Shown here piece after piece: positions 44,761-55,825 of a stretch of DNA of 64,000 nt (the first letter of the stretch is position 1; each line of letters starts with the position of its first letter). Both the position numbers and the translations under genes were made by a program. The stretch covers positions 707,001 to 771,000 of the forward strand of contig JABYQN010000009.1 in assembly GCA_022606135.1 (NCBI GenBank), read 5' to 3'. This DNA is from Fomes fomentarius (taxonomy: Eukaryota; Basidiomycota; Agaricomycetes; Polyporales; Polyporaceae). The notes below the pieces were generated by a model. The model searched no databases and was not told the DNA's origin. It saw only the letters and a program-made list of their open reading frames with translations.

Positions 44761-45901
44761 CTTACCTTCAATATGATTTGCTGACTACTCTCCTCCGGAC
44801 AGGTTACTCGACGGTGTTTGGCTCACTGGCCCCCATCCCGATCGGCTCAAGTCTCCTCTTTCGGTCTCCCCCTCACCTACCCCCCTCCCCGCTCTCCCGC
44901 TTCCCGGACTCCCCTTCTCCCCCCTCACCCTCCCTCGCCCGCACAATCCTCGACCAGGCACAGCCGTCACGGCTACCGGTTCTCCCGCATCGGGGGGTGG
45001 AAGGCCCACTTAAGGCGGTAGTGCACCCACGCGTGTGCTGTTGCAGTGGACACGCCGACCTAAACCCTGCGGTTGAAAGTGAGACGTCGCGACCCGCCGG
45101 CCCTCTGCGACCACCCAGCCAGCTACGTGGACCGTCTACATATCACCCTATGCGCCCCTCTCCTATATGTTCCCCACCTTTCATTGGATTCGGCTACCTA
45201 CTTTACACACTCCAGACTGCTGATGGCATGACCGCGCTGCCTCGGTCTCCGCACAATTCCCCTCCTGCCGTATAGTTGACCCCCTGTATTGTGTATCATG
45301 TAGCTATCTCGCACAGTACTGCCTACCGTAGGACCTGGCCCTGCAGGGCAATAAACGAGGATATCAAAACAAAGATACGCCATCTTTCAATTACACGTTT
45401 GACGTCAGAGATATTCACAAGTAGACGCACAGAGGCGGCGGTTACCTTCTGCAAGAACACACCAGGAGGTACGAACGAATATCTATCAGGCCAATCCACT
45501 CAAGAACACTGAGGGGGGAGAATCATAGCTAATTTACGTTCAACAATGTGCTTTGAATTAGGAGGCATTGCAAGAATACAGCGATGAATGCGACAGGGAG
45601 AGGAGGATACATACACATACGAGCTTATGTAACTTAAGGAAGACCATAAGTCAGACAACAAACACGACACGCACAGCAGGACACAAAGGACGCAACACAT
45701 AGCGACAGAAAACGGGAGGGGGTGCGAGAGTCTAGTGCGATACGATCAACATAGCGACAGCGTAAGAACAAAGCTTCAAGCGTGTCCGAATCCAGCGACC
45801 TGAAGATAAACCGACAAGGAAAAACACTGGCGACTTTGCAAGTCCATCCGATGGCGAAAGTGTGCATAACGTGGGGGAATGCATAATATGTAAGACCACG
45901 G
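44761..45901. other. Spacer with a long C+T tract
   Basis: The stretch 44850-44945 is almost pure pyrimidine on the + strand (repeats of ctcccc, ttccc). It is a candidate for unusual DNA structure and makes the open frame through it (44730-45275) a low-complexity artefact. The remainder has stops in all frames. The last 300 bases are the 3' flank of the RING/RRM gene. Confidence 0.5.
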
Positions 45902-48610
45902 TCAATGAATCGCAGCGAGCCGTTGAGCGAGCGCTTCGACAACGAATGGGTCCACACCGAACTCTTTTGCAAGGTGTCCGACTGCTTCAGGAGCAAGGCT
46001 TGAGGGAGAGGGTATACCACGCCCGCTGCGCATCGACTGCCTACTGCTGGACGTAGAGCCGCGCGAGCGAGGAGACTGAGGGGGTGAAGATGTCGCCTGG
46101 GGAACGGTTGCCTCAAGTATCTCGGATAGTTTGTCCATCTGTTCGGAAGTGAAGGCTAGAAGAATCTCAGCACCCGATGCCATCCTAGTGGTGCGCTCGA
46201 CCTACCTCTGCAGTCAAGTGCTGCGCGAACAATTTCCTTCAACAAGATAGCCCAATCCGACAGGGGGTTCTCCTCAATACGGGCCATCAAAGTTTCAACA
46301 GCAGCTACAAAGCACGATAATTAGCCGGGGCCATAGGGTGTATCATTTGAACCACACCATGCGTAATTTCTGTAAATGACATTAGGCGACTCCTGAGGCA
46401 CTGACAGTCAGAGCGCTCACCATACAGGGAATCTCGTAGGTTGCTTGACCAGAACACCCGGCTGTCGTCGTCGGTGGGAAACTTGGACAAGATGCTGATC
46501 AGAGAGAAAAACGGAAGCGAGGGAACCTTGAGAAAGTGGCTCTACAATGCGAAATAAGTCACAGGTACACATCTGTGCGTCAGAACGCTGACTCACATCG
46601 GGAGACTTGATGAGATGTAAAAGCGAATTCAACTCTGCCTCAGATATGAGGCCGCGCTGGAGAGTGGATATGACATGCTCGTTCCCGAGACCTGCGAGCG
46701 AGGGACGAGAGCCGTCGAAGTTGCCCTGCCAGGATGGGAACAACTACATGACCAGAGTATACTCAGTACATGCACCACGGCTAGCTAGAAATCTTTGCTT
46801 ACAGCGCGCATAAGCTCTTCCTGGCTGCTCCTAGTAACAGTCACTCCGCGAGCACGCTTGCCTCGACCAAGAACGGAGTTTTGAGACGTCCGAAGGGCGG
46901 CCTTTGCGGCGGGCTCGTCAACCATCTCGGCGAAAGCATGGCTCATGGTCTTGCCCTTGCGGTCTAGGAGCACATGAACGCGCTCGACTGGATGCTTCAG
47001 CCACGCCGCGATCGCGGGCGGAGTGATATCCTGGATAAGAGCACAGGTCAATGAAACTGCCCTAGTATAAGTTACTTGTCTACGAACCCATGGTACGTTG
47101 TCAATCCGCAAGACCACACGCTCTGGATGCTTGCTATGCGTGAAGGCTGGCTGGGAAGCGACCGGGGTAGATGCACCTTGAGCCCGGTCCATGAACAGCT
47201 CGTCCTCGTCGAACAGCCCTACATCTCCCACTCCCTCACCATTGAACGCACAAGGGAGCAAGCCAATGCCACTATCCTCAATCTCCTCAATGATGCGCTG
47301 CAGCTTCGACTCCGAGTTGAGAGAGACACCAGACTCGGGGCTACCCTTGCAGAGAGTGAAATCATCAACCTTTGCGTGACACATAGCGCACTCCATGTCC
47401 TTCTCGCCGACGATATTGAGGGCACTCGTGAGGCAAGTGGAACACAAGGGATGGCCGCATGGCTTGAGGACAGCAAGAGACCCTTTGGCGAGACCACAGA
47501 CGGAGCAATTGGAAGAGGATGCTGGTGTCTTCCGAGGCTGGGGAGGAGGGAAAAACTGTGGCGTTTCGTAGAATTGCACTGGTTCGGAGAGAGTTGAGAG
47601 AGCCGACAGGGATATGTTAGAAGTATTGAAAGGATCGTTGAGCGAAAGAGGTAACGTTTGTGAATGTGCTGGCGGAGAGAACATTTGAGGGTATGGGGCA
47701 TAGTCGTCCTCATCGATATCGTATAGTTCAGATGTCTGGGCGAGCGCGCATACATGAGTGTTCAGTATCTGGCGACTTTTCGATCAACTTACCTGTTCAA
47801 ATGCAGGGCGACGGCGCGTGTGTGCAGGGTCGGTGACGCTACCACGGAGCCGGTATCCAGGCTGCGGAGGTGGTGTATTCAATATGCCGACCGAACGCGC
47901 GGAGCGGTTGGGGGTAGCCAGTTGCGCGTTGTCAACGACGGGAAGGAGAGGGGCTTGCGCGTGAGACTGAGCCCGGGCGCGGCGCTGGCTCGACAAGAAC
48001 GGGGCAGGGAGCAGCGCTATTGGCACTGCTATCAGTGACTAGTAGCACACAACGAGCGAAAGAGGCGCATACATTCATCAATCGAGGACATACTAAGCTC
48101 TGACATGCTACAATCATCGACTAAGGAGATTTCGATGGTCAGTTGGGGGGATTTTTGGGCGCATATGGCTGGTCGTGACACGACCATAAGCAGGAAGAGG
48201 CGCATACACTCACTTTGGTACTTCGACTCATCACCGGATGCAACCTGAATGCCATTTTCATTCGCTCTCGTCCTCCAATTTTGTGCGATGTCCGCTAGAC
48301 TGCGGTTTTGAGCATGCGTATGGATGTGCACCTCAGGTGACGACAACGACAGACTGAGGTTCCGCCGTCGGGCGACTACCGCAGACGCTGGTGTCGCAAT
48401 ACTAGAACCATTAGACGAGAAGGATCGAAGGCTCAGAGGAGTATAGGGAGTTGAGAAGGTCGTCGCTGGGCTGAACGGGGACGCATAATGCCGAGCACTC
48501 GCAGAGTGATGAAGGGGTCGTTGCGGAGTCGACGGGTGATGATTCTGCTTGTTGCGGTGGACTACGGGAGAGGTGGGGGCGGAGGCGGGTATAAAAGCCT
48601 GTTTGGTCAT
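45902..48610 (-). CDS. RING-finger plus RNA-recognition-motif protein
   Basis: The start ATG at 48610 gives MTKQAFIPASAPTSPVVHRN. The N-terminal 200 residues are Ser/Pro/Thr-rich, spread over exons near 48230-48610 and 47800-48030 (RSVGILNTPPPQPGYRLRGS). A RING-like finger follows at about 47390-47520: CSVCGLAKGS, CGHPLCSTCL, CAMC, in C-x2-C / C-x-H / C-x2-C / C-x2-C order. An RRM (about 46810-47120) starts ERVVLRIDNVPW and, across an intron, continues with ITPPAIAAWLK, VHVLLDRKGKTMSHAFAEM. C-terminal exons (WQGNFDGSRPSLAGLGNE, FWSSNLRDSLY) end in a Ser-rich tail and AKEFGVDPFVVEALAQRLAA with the stop at 45902-45904. A putative RNA-binding ubiquitin ligase; neither activity is proven by sequence. 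I know no gene symbol for it. Confidence 0.8.
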
Positions 48611-48992
48611 CGTGCTTGACGTCGTGGTCGTCGTGGTCGCCGAGGGAGAGAAAGAAAGAGATGACGGCACCAAACAGTGAAGGCTTGTGACGGAAACCGT
48701 AACGTGAAGGTTGGTTTGATTCCGCGATTTGCCGTGCGAACTGAACCGCGACGCGACGCGATCACATGCTCAGTTATGTAAGGAACGCGGTACACAGTCT
48801 AGACCATATAGAACGCCACAAGTATATCCAGATGAAATACAGGCCACCACTCGCACCCACACCCACCCACACCCGCGCTACGATAGCGAATAACGCAGTA
48901 CAGGGACGTGTCATATGATGATACAGTAGGTATTGTAAGTATGTAAGGTAGGCAGTGAGAAATCGTGAAATACACAGCGATCACCAGGAGAT
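48611..48992. other. Spacer between two minus-strand genes
   Basis: Holds the promoter of the RING/RRM gene and the 3' end of WAPL. A CCCACAC/CACCC-rich run is at about 48845-48875 and A/T-rich sequence at 48900-48960. No gene is seen. Confidence 0.45.
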
Positions 48993-51900
48993 TCAGGTTT
49001 CGTCCCTCAGCCTCTTCAGGAAGGCGATTACCCCCTTCGCCACAGCCTCCCCCTTGGAGTCGCGGAATGCTCGTCCGGACGCGCTCGTAGGAGCAGATAC
49101 ATCTTCATCCTCGTCTTGCTTCGCATCTTCTCTAGTCTGAGCCTCGGCCATCTTCCGCGTTAATGATACATAGAACGATGTAAAGTCCTGCGCGTGTTGC
49201 AGAAGCGTCCCTAGCTTCGTCCAATCATCCTCGCCAGGTATGGCGGTCAACAGGGCGTGTTGATTAGCGGGAGCGTGATCCATGAGTAATCCAAACAGCA
49301 CGGCCATATGCCCCCTAATTACCGCGTCAAGCTCGCTCGACGACTTGAGGTAATGCGTATACACTTGAGCGAGACATGCTAATGCGCTCGCACGTGATGG
49401 GCATGTACACTCGCGTAAGCAACGACGTTGAGCTGGGCAGTTGGAGTCGAGCACTGTGCGACGGTCAGGGAGTGAGAACTACGCCATCAGAGTATATAAT
49501 CAATTGGATGCACTTACACGTGCTACCTATAGCATGTTTGGCATCAGACGTTGCTTGCACGAGGTTCGTCAATAGACCAAGCGCGAGACACATTCGATCG
49601 AGACAGTGCGCGGCGATTTCGGCGTCGTCGACGTCTGCTTCGTCCGTATCTGCGCGCTTCTCAAGCATCTGCCGCTGCCGCTGCGCCGTCACGACCAGGC
49701 GCATGATAGCTGGTAGGGCAAGAGCGTCCTCTAAGACTGCTTGGGACCAGAGTGAGTCGTCATGCGTCAGATTGATGAGAACGCGAAGTGCAGACTCAAT
49801 GCACTTGCTGGCTAGTAAAATTGTATCAGTATCACTCTAAAAGGCTACGCGACTTACTTACCTGTGGCTCGACGATCGTTAAGACCGCTGTCACGGAGGA
49901 TAATGTCGCAGCTAACACAAAGAGCAAGGACAGCTTTCGAGAACTGCTCCTCCCGTAGTTGATTGAGGCTCTGTGTCTGCTTCGCGGTATCATCTCTGGA
50001 GATAGACCACAGCCCTAGCAGGCAGGAGTCAAGGAGTCGAAGGCAGTAATCCAAGTGAAGGATTGACGGTGTTTCCATGTACGAAGAAGAGCTTTGAGGC
50101 GGGAGCAAAGACAGTCCCGCAGTGTATGCCGCCACACGAGTGGGCAGCAGATTGATCTCTGAAGTAAGGCTTCGCAAAAGTGAAGGGAGATGAGATAATG
50201 TATGTGCCGAGGGTGATACGACGACCAATGCTTGAGATATCAGCAAACGATTAGATATCTGTGCACGCTGCCGCTTCAGCAAAAGCATTCATGATCAGCC
50301 AATTTGTCTCCGACGTACAATATCGCATTTATCGAAGATGCCAGCTTTTTTGCGCACAAGCCTCCGCAGGTTAGCTAACTTCGTACATAAGTATCTTGTA
50401 TGCACGCAACAATATAGACGCGTTGAACTCACCAGAGTAACCTCTGCTTTAGAGATCCCGGCGGCTTTCAATACCTCTAAGCCCGCTTCCATAGACATGA
50501 GCCACAATGGGTCGTTGGCATGCTCAAGGGAGGCTAGCATTCGGTGAAGAGTGGATGCAAAGTCGGACTTCGCTGCCAAGTCGAGAAGGTCTGTGGTATC
50601 TCGCGCAACGAGCGCGGCATAGAACGACAGGATGGAGTCCAAAATCTATCCACTTTGGTTCACGGTTCGTTTACGTGGGCACAAATAGCACTTACCTTGT
50701 CCCCGTCTCCACCTCCAGCTTCTCTGAGCACCTCCCAGGCACGGCCGAGGAAGTCTGCCGCTTTCGCTCTGCGAGCGAAGTCCACATCGCAGAGCTTCGT
50801 CACAATCTCTAGGGCACTAACACCCGAGATTAACACAGGGCAGAATGCTGGGTAAAGATTTGACTGACCTTCCTCGTCGGACACCGAGCGGACCGTGGGG
50901 TTCGAGCCCCTCAAAGAGGTATCCAACCTCGTCCAGGAACCTCCTTGTCTCTCCCTTACTCCGCAGCTCGGTGATGCTCTTGAGGTCGTTAATCATTCCA
51001 TTTGGCAGTAACCTTACTGGCTCTTCCTGCCTTGGCAGACCTTTCGCCTTCCCTTTTCGTTTGGGTGATGGTAAGTGCTGAGGCGACGATGGCCGCGGGT
51101 CGTCCTCCGAGGCGTCTACGCCCCACCGTTGCCTAAGCTCCGTGTACGATTCCCGCACTTCGAAATCATCCTCTTGGCTATCCATTAGCATTGCGTTGCG
51201 CTCATTCATCGACGACGCATCCATCCCCATCGACGCCGCTTGTGAAGGGGGTAATGCGACGAGGAACGACCGTGACTTCCCAGCATACGTCTTGATGTTC
51301 GAGTTGGCCAGCGACGGACGGACGGGTGGCGAGGAAACGTCATCGGAAGGTTTCACCTTCGATGGAGATTGCGATTGCGCATGAGAGGAAGGGGATCCAA
51401 CAACGCTGTCGGAGACGAAAGCACGCAGCTTCTTCGGAGTGGCCGGTGCGGACGAATGATCGGCGTCGCTAGCGCTGCTAATGCTGATAATGCTGGATTC
51501 CGTTCGCGAACGACCGAGCATCCGACGTGCAACACTAGTCTGTGGTTTCGAGGAAGCACGAGAGGATCCAGCGGTCGTCGTACCCGTGCCAAAAGAGAAG
51601 ATGTCTGATAGACTGTGCGCGGCCTTTCGGGGAGAAAAAGATGGAGGATCACCCGAGGTCGTTACCGTGCGGGTGAGAGACTTGGGAGGCGTTATGGGAG
51701 ATGGGGACGTTTCCACTGGAGGAGTAGGAGGAGTACGTGCCCCTGTTGATGACTTGGATGGTCCCATATCAAGGGATCCTGTGTGAATGAAGAGTATTGT
51801 CACATCCACAGAATATGCTACAGTAGATAGAGAGACGCACTGTGTCCGTTCCGAAACGAAGTTGTGCCAACCACCGGCGCAATTCCGTTCGGTGAAGCCG

Positions 51901-52054
51901 GGTCCAGAGGTGATATGACCTCCACTTCAATCTTCTGACGTTTCCGTGGCCTGCTTGTGAGCGATGTCTCGCCCGCATTGATTGGCTCATCGAGGGTGGT
52001 TTCCGGGGAAAATGTCCGACGATGGTTCCGCTTGCGGCTGTAGGTACGTTGCAT
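48993..52054 (-). CDS. Cohesin release factor Wapl (Rad61/Wpl1 family)
   Basis: Wapl, with Pds5, opens the cohesin ring and removes it from chromosomes. The start is at 52054: MQRTYSRKRNHRRTFSPETT. The N-terminal third (to about 51100) is disordered, Ser/Pro-rich and typical of the family. The conserved WAPL domain begins in the exon with ESYTELRQRWGVDASEDDPR and continues KSITELRSKGETRRFLDEVG, YLFEGL. It goes on through exons with ALEIVTKLCDVDFARRAKAA, FLGRAWEVLREAGGGDGDK, DSILSFYAALVARDTTDLL, LWLMSMEAGLEVLKAAGIS, LDYCLRLLDSCLLGLWSISR and CIESALRVLINLTHDDSLW. The C-terminal helices (HMAVLFGLLMDHAPANQHAL, GVIAFLKRL) end RDET with the stop at 48993. About eight exons; borders inside the helical domain are approximate. 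It is head-to-head with BIR1, a chromosome-segregation gene, at about 310 bases. Confidence 0.9.
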
Positions 52055-52364
52055 GCTGAGCAGTACTCGATAGGCTGCGGTAGGAACAGAGCTCAGACTT
52101 AATCAAGCAGCTGTGAGGAACGTGAAAGGAAGCATAGACATAGACGTAGAGGAGCAAACAGGACGAGGAGAACAAGTCCGAGGGTTTCGTCCGAGCCACC
52201 ATACAAGGGTCACGGTTCGCGACGCTGGCGCTTTCCCCCTCGTCGCGTCTGTCACATGGGGTCACGCGTGATTTGCACCTCAGTGACAGCGCGTCCACGA
52301 CCAGGGCCTCTCAACTGCGCTGCTTGTTGTCCTGCTCCTGCACTCCTCTTCTCCTGCGGCAACG
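52055..52364. promoter_or_regulatory. Bidirectional promoter of WAPL and BIR1
   Basis: This 310-base stretch lies between two divergent ATGs. It contains gtcacgcgtgatttgc (about 52262-52277), which includes an ACGCGT core. ACGCGT is the MCB box bound by MBF at G1/S in ascomycete yeasts. One copy is near chance expectation, so cell-cycle control is only a suggestion. Pyrimidine-rich runs precede the BIR1 ATG (about 52315-52355). Confidence 0.5.
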
Positions 52365-55300
52365 ATGGAGTATCTCAATGCTCGACTGGACTCGTTTGCT
52401 TTGAAATCCAAGCGTTCCAAGGCCTCCTCGAGCAAAACCGCATCCCCACTGAAATGGCCTCACTCCTCATCGTTCAAAGCCACCCCGGAAACACTTGCTG
52501 AGGCCGGCTTCTACTATAATCCTGAACCAGACAGTCCAGACAATGTTACCTGCTTTATGTGCAGGAAGACTCTCGGTGGATGGGAACCGGATGACGATCC
52601 GTTCACTATACACTACGACAAGTGTCGCAACACATGCGCATGGGCTGTTGTCCGATGTCAGAGGGGTGTTGGAGACCTGAGGTACGTGTCGTCCGCCATA
52701 GTGTCCACTCATGATATGCGAACAACTCTCACAGCGATGATATATCCGACTCAACGCGTCATCCGACCAATAAAGCGATGGAGAAGGCGCGTCTCGACAT
52801 TGCTGCAAAGGTTCGATGGCCGCATGATACAACCAAGAATCACGGTGCGAATTCCAAAGCAGTGAGTAACATATATATTGAACTAGGTTCCGTCTGAGCC
52901 TCAAATGTCGCACGGAACGTCGGGCGTACGCGTCAGCGAGCTGTAAGAGTGAATGCAATGGTACCGAGAACGGTCTCGACTGTATGCGCTCTCAATACCT
53001 GCTCGGTGTGTTGGCGTACGTCTGGATGGGGTCACGCTCACGGCAATTCACTTGCTTGACTAGAAGCTCGCAGATACCTCGAGCAAATCAATCCAGACAT
53101 ACGCCACTGACTGCTATCAGTGAATTCACTTTGAAAACACAGCTGTAAGAGAGTGATTTGGAGCAGATATCATGCAACGCCCGCCCAGTCGCTGATTGAC
53201 AGTGCTAACACGCTCTCCAGTTAGCGAAAGCTGGGTTCGTCTGTAACCCCACGGAAGCAGGGGACGACACCGCCGTTTGCATCCACTGCAACCTGACTCT
53301 GAGCGGGTGGGATGCGGATGATGATCCATAGTATGTGCCAGGCCAATTACGCCATCCTATGTGGCTAACCATCAAATAGCGAGGAACATCTCAAACGAGA
53401 TAAGAAGAAGGGAACAGCATGTGCTTTCTTGAAGGCACAATCTACGATTTCACTCGGCAAATCCACTACGAAACGTCCTATATCCAAAGCTGCGTCCAAA
53501 TTACCGTCACGGACCGCCTCTCAAACTCTCAGGGGGATCCAGCGCCGGAAGCCGATTCTGACGATGGGCCCGCGGCTACACCATCCGACGCTTCCCAGTC
53601 CCGGAGGCCGTCTGGTGGCAGGCAGAGCAAAGCTAGCTCCGCACGCTCTTCCTCCATGGCTGCAAAGACTCCTGCGTCTCGCCGATCCACACGAGGCGCT
53701 GGGAAGACGCCAGGCAGTAGGACAGTCAGTTCCGAGGTGGAGGAGACGGATGGCGGAAGCGAAAGTGATGCGAGTAGGCGGACGAGTAAGGCTAAGAGGA
53801 AGACTGGCGGCCGGGCAAAATCTCGGGTCTCTGCGATTGTGGAAGAGGACGACGAAGCACAAGGGTCAGATGTCAAGGAGGAAGATGTAGAAATGCAGGA
53901 ACAGGAGCCAGAGCCGGAACTCCCTAAGAGGCGTGGCCGCCCACCCAAGAGTGCGGCCGCTAAGCCGGCTAGTCAGGCAAAGGGCAAGAAGGCGCAGGTG
54001 CAGCAGAAGGAAGAGACCATTCCCCAGGAGTCCGAAGTTGAACCTCCGCCAGTGGTGAAGAAGACGCACGGGCGGACGAGGTCGAAGGCCAATCTAGACA
54101 CAGATGACAAGACAGCTCCATCGAGCTCCAAGGGGACGCATACGCGAACTAAGTCTGGCTCCAAGACGAAGGTGAAGGAGGAGGACGTGCAGGAGCTGGT
54201 AATCCCTGCACCGGCGCCGAAGAAGACATCGAAGCAAACTGTACCAGCTCCGTCGCAAGACGAGGACGAGGACGAAGATGTGCCTTCTGCCCCACCGAAG
54301 AGGCCTAAAGGCAAGGCGGTCCCGCGATCAAAGGTCAAGATAGAGGAGCCACAGGGTTCGGATGATGCCACTGTTGAGCGCGAAGAGAAGGTGCACAATC
54401 GAACACAAAGTGGGCTTACTGCCGCATCGCGTAGAAGCAGGAGTCCGGCTGAGCGCAAGTCATCGCTGTCAGAGGACGCGGGATACGCAACTGCAGAGCC
54501 TCCGCCCGAGGCAGACCATATGGACCTCGACGAGCCTACTGCCCCTATCAACAATACCGCTCCTGTTTTTCAAAGAACAGAGGCTCCCCTGCGCGCATCG
54601 TCTCGCGCAACGCCGGAAGATAGCGGCAGGCGGCCCAGCCCTGCCACCAACGGGGTACGCTCTTCTGGTGTAACCTCGTCCTCCCAAGCGTCCAACCCCC
54701 ATCCACCTAGCAAGCTCGTCAAGAACCCGCTGAAGGTCATCGAGATCGATTCAGATGGAGAAGAGACTGGCGTGTTTGGCGTGCCGGCGAAAGCTGCAGC
54801 CAAAGGCAAAGCGCCTCTCACTCGACTCGGGAGCACCAACTTGGTGAACGGTGCTAAGAAGCAGGCATCGAAGAAGAAAATGCAAGTAGAGGTCGTCATC
54901 CCACCTCGTCCGTCGTCTCATTCCCAGGCTCCGGCGGAGGCGGAAGATGTGAAGATGGACGTTGATCAACCCAAGAGCCCTGCTCATCCACAACTCGAAC
55001 GCGGGGCTACACCGGACGGCGCCGAAGCCCGTGCTGAACCCACACCCTCTGTGTCAGATACTCCTATCTCTGCCGTCCATCTCTCCGCTCCGCCATCGCC
55101 TATACGCGACGATGCAGAAGACAGCGATGTCCCGATGCCTGACCCAGATGCGGAGATCGTTGCAGCAGTGCTCGGTTCGCCGCGCACGTATCACCCGTAT
55201 CTCGCACAATTCCCCGTAGAGAAGCTGGGCAGCCTCACTGAGGAGGAAGCGGAGATGACTCTGGAGCAGTACATTCGCCGAGAGATGGAGCTGCAGTACG

Positions 55301-55386
55301 CGCAATTCAAGGCGGACGCAGAGCGGCGCATTGACGAGTTCAAGGCAAAGGCGGCAGAGACGAGGACGTTGATAGAGACGTCGTGA
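52365..55386 (+). CDS. Bir1/survivin-type inner centromere protein with two BIR domains
   Basis: Bir1/survivin is the BIR subunit of the chromosomal passenger complex that recruits Aurora B to centromeres. Exon 1 (52365-52681) holds BIR1: ARLDSFALKSKR, LKWPHSSSFKATPETLAEAG, VTCFMCRKTLGGWEPDDDPF, HYDKCRNTC. The next exon has MEKARLDIAAKVRWPHDTTK, the start of BIR2. After about 360 non-coding bases come AKAGFVCNPTEAGDDTAVCI, HCNLTLSGWDADDDPYEEHL and, after an extended loop, KKGTACAFLK. Both BIRs keep C-x2-C...H...C. A long Ser/Pro/Lys/Glu-rich region (53540-55170) with basic RGRPPK-like patches follows. The C-terminal helix, TEEEAEMTLEQYIRREMELQ with FKADAERRIDEFKAKA, resembles the CPC-binding helix of Bir1. 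Near 53485-53540 the frame must change; a weak intron (donor GTCCTA) or a frameshift explains this. Confidence 0.85.
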
Positions 55387-55825
55387 TGATGACGGGCTGT
55401 CGACATTTTGCGCAGCTGGACTGGATCTTCGGTACGTTGCCGCGCATCGAAACCTGTTTCTCCGTCCCTCATCGACTTTGCAGCTTTGTAGCCATAACTT
55501 ATCATCTTTGATCGTGCCCTGACCATACATCCGATCTGCATAGCTCAGACATTAACGAGTCAATGGACAATGAATTGCAAGTGCCCACGTTCCTGATGAT
55601 TTGGCTGCAGATTGTCCATGCGACTACAACATGAGGATATACAGCCAGAATGCATTATATAGGAAGTAATTATGGAAACATATCGTACACGACATTATGG
55701 CAATTAATAGTGAGTCCGTCATTGTCTAAACCGACTATTAGAACATAAGCCGCCAGGACAATTAGGCTATGAGAAGAAGGAGTACATTGAACGATGAGCA
55801 ACCACAGGTCACACATGCATAGTAA
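55387..55825. other. Convergent intergenic region
   Basis: 3' flanks of BIR1 (+) and the first kinase (-). The sequence is A/T-rich from 55560 on, with no open frame of note. No hairpin terminators are expected or seen. Confidence 0.5.

Noticed and set aside
44730..45275. 180-codon Pro/Ser-rich open frame after the LINE relic
   Set aside because: It is the translation of a long polypyrimidine tract, without any domain or splice context.
45362..45390. Second LINE fragment (shared 15-mer aaagatacgccatct with 44123-44137)
   Set aside because: The match does not extend beyond the 15-mer in DNA or protein, so it is not enough to call an element.
50895..50915. tRNA B-box-like ggttcgagccc
   Set aside because: It is coding sequence of WAPL read on the opposite strand.
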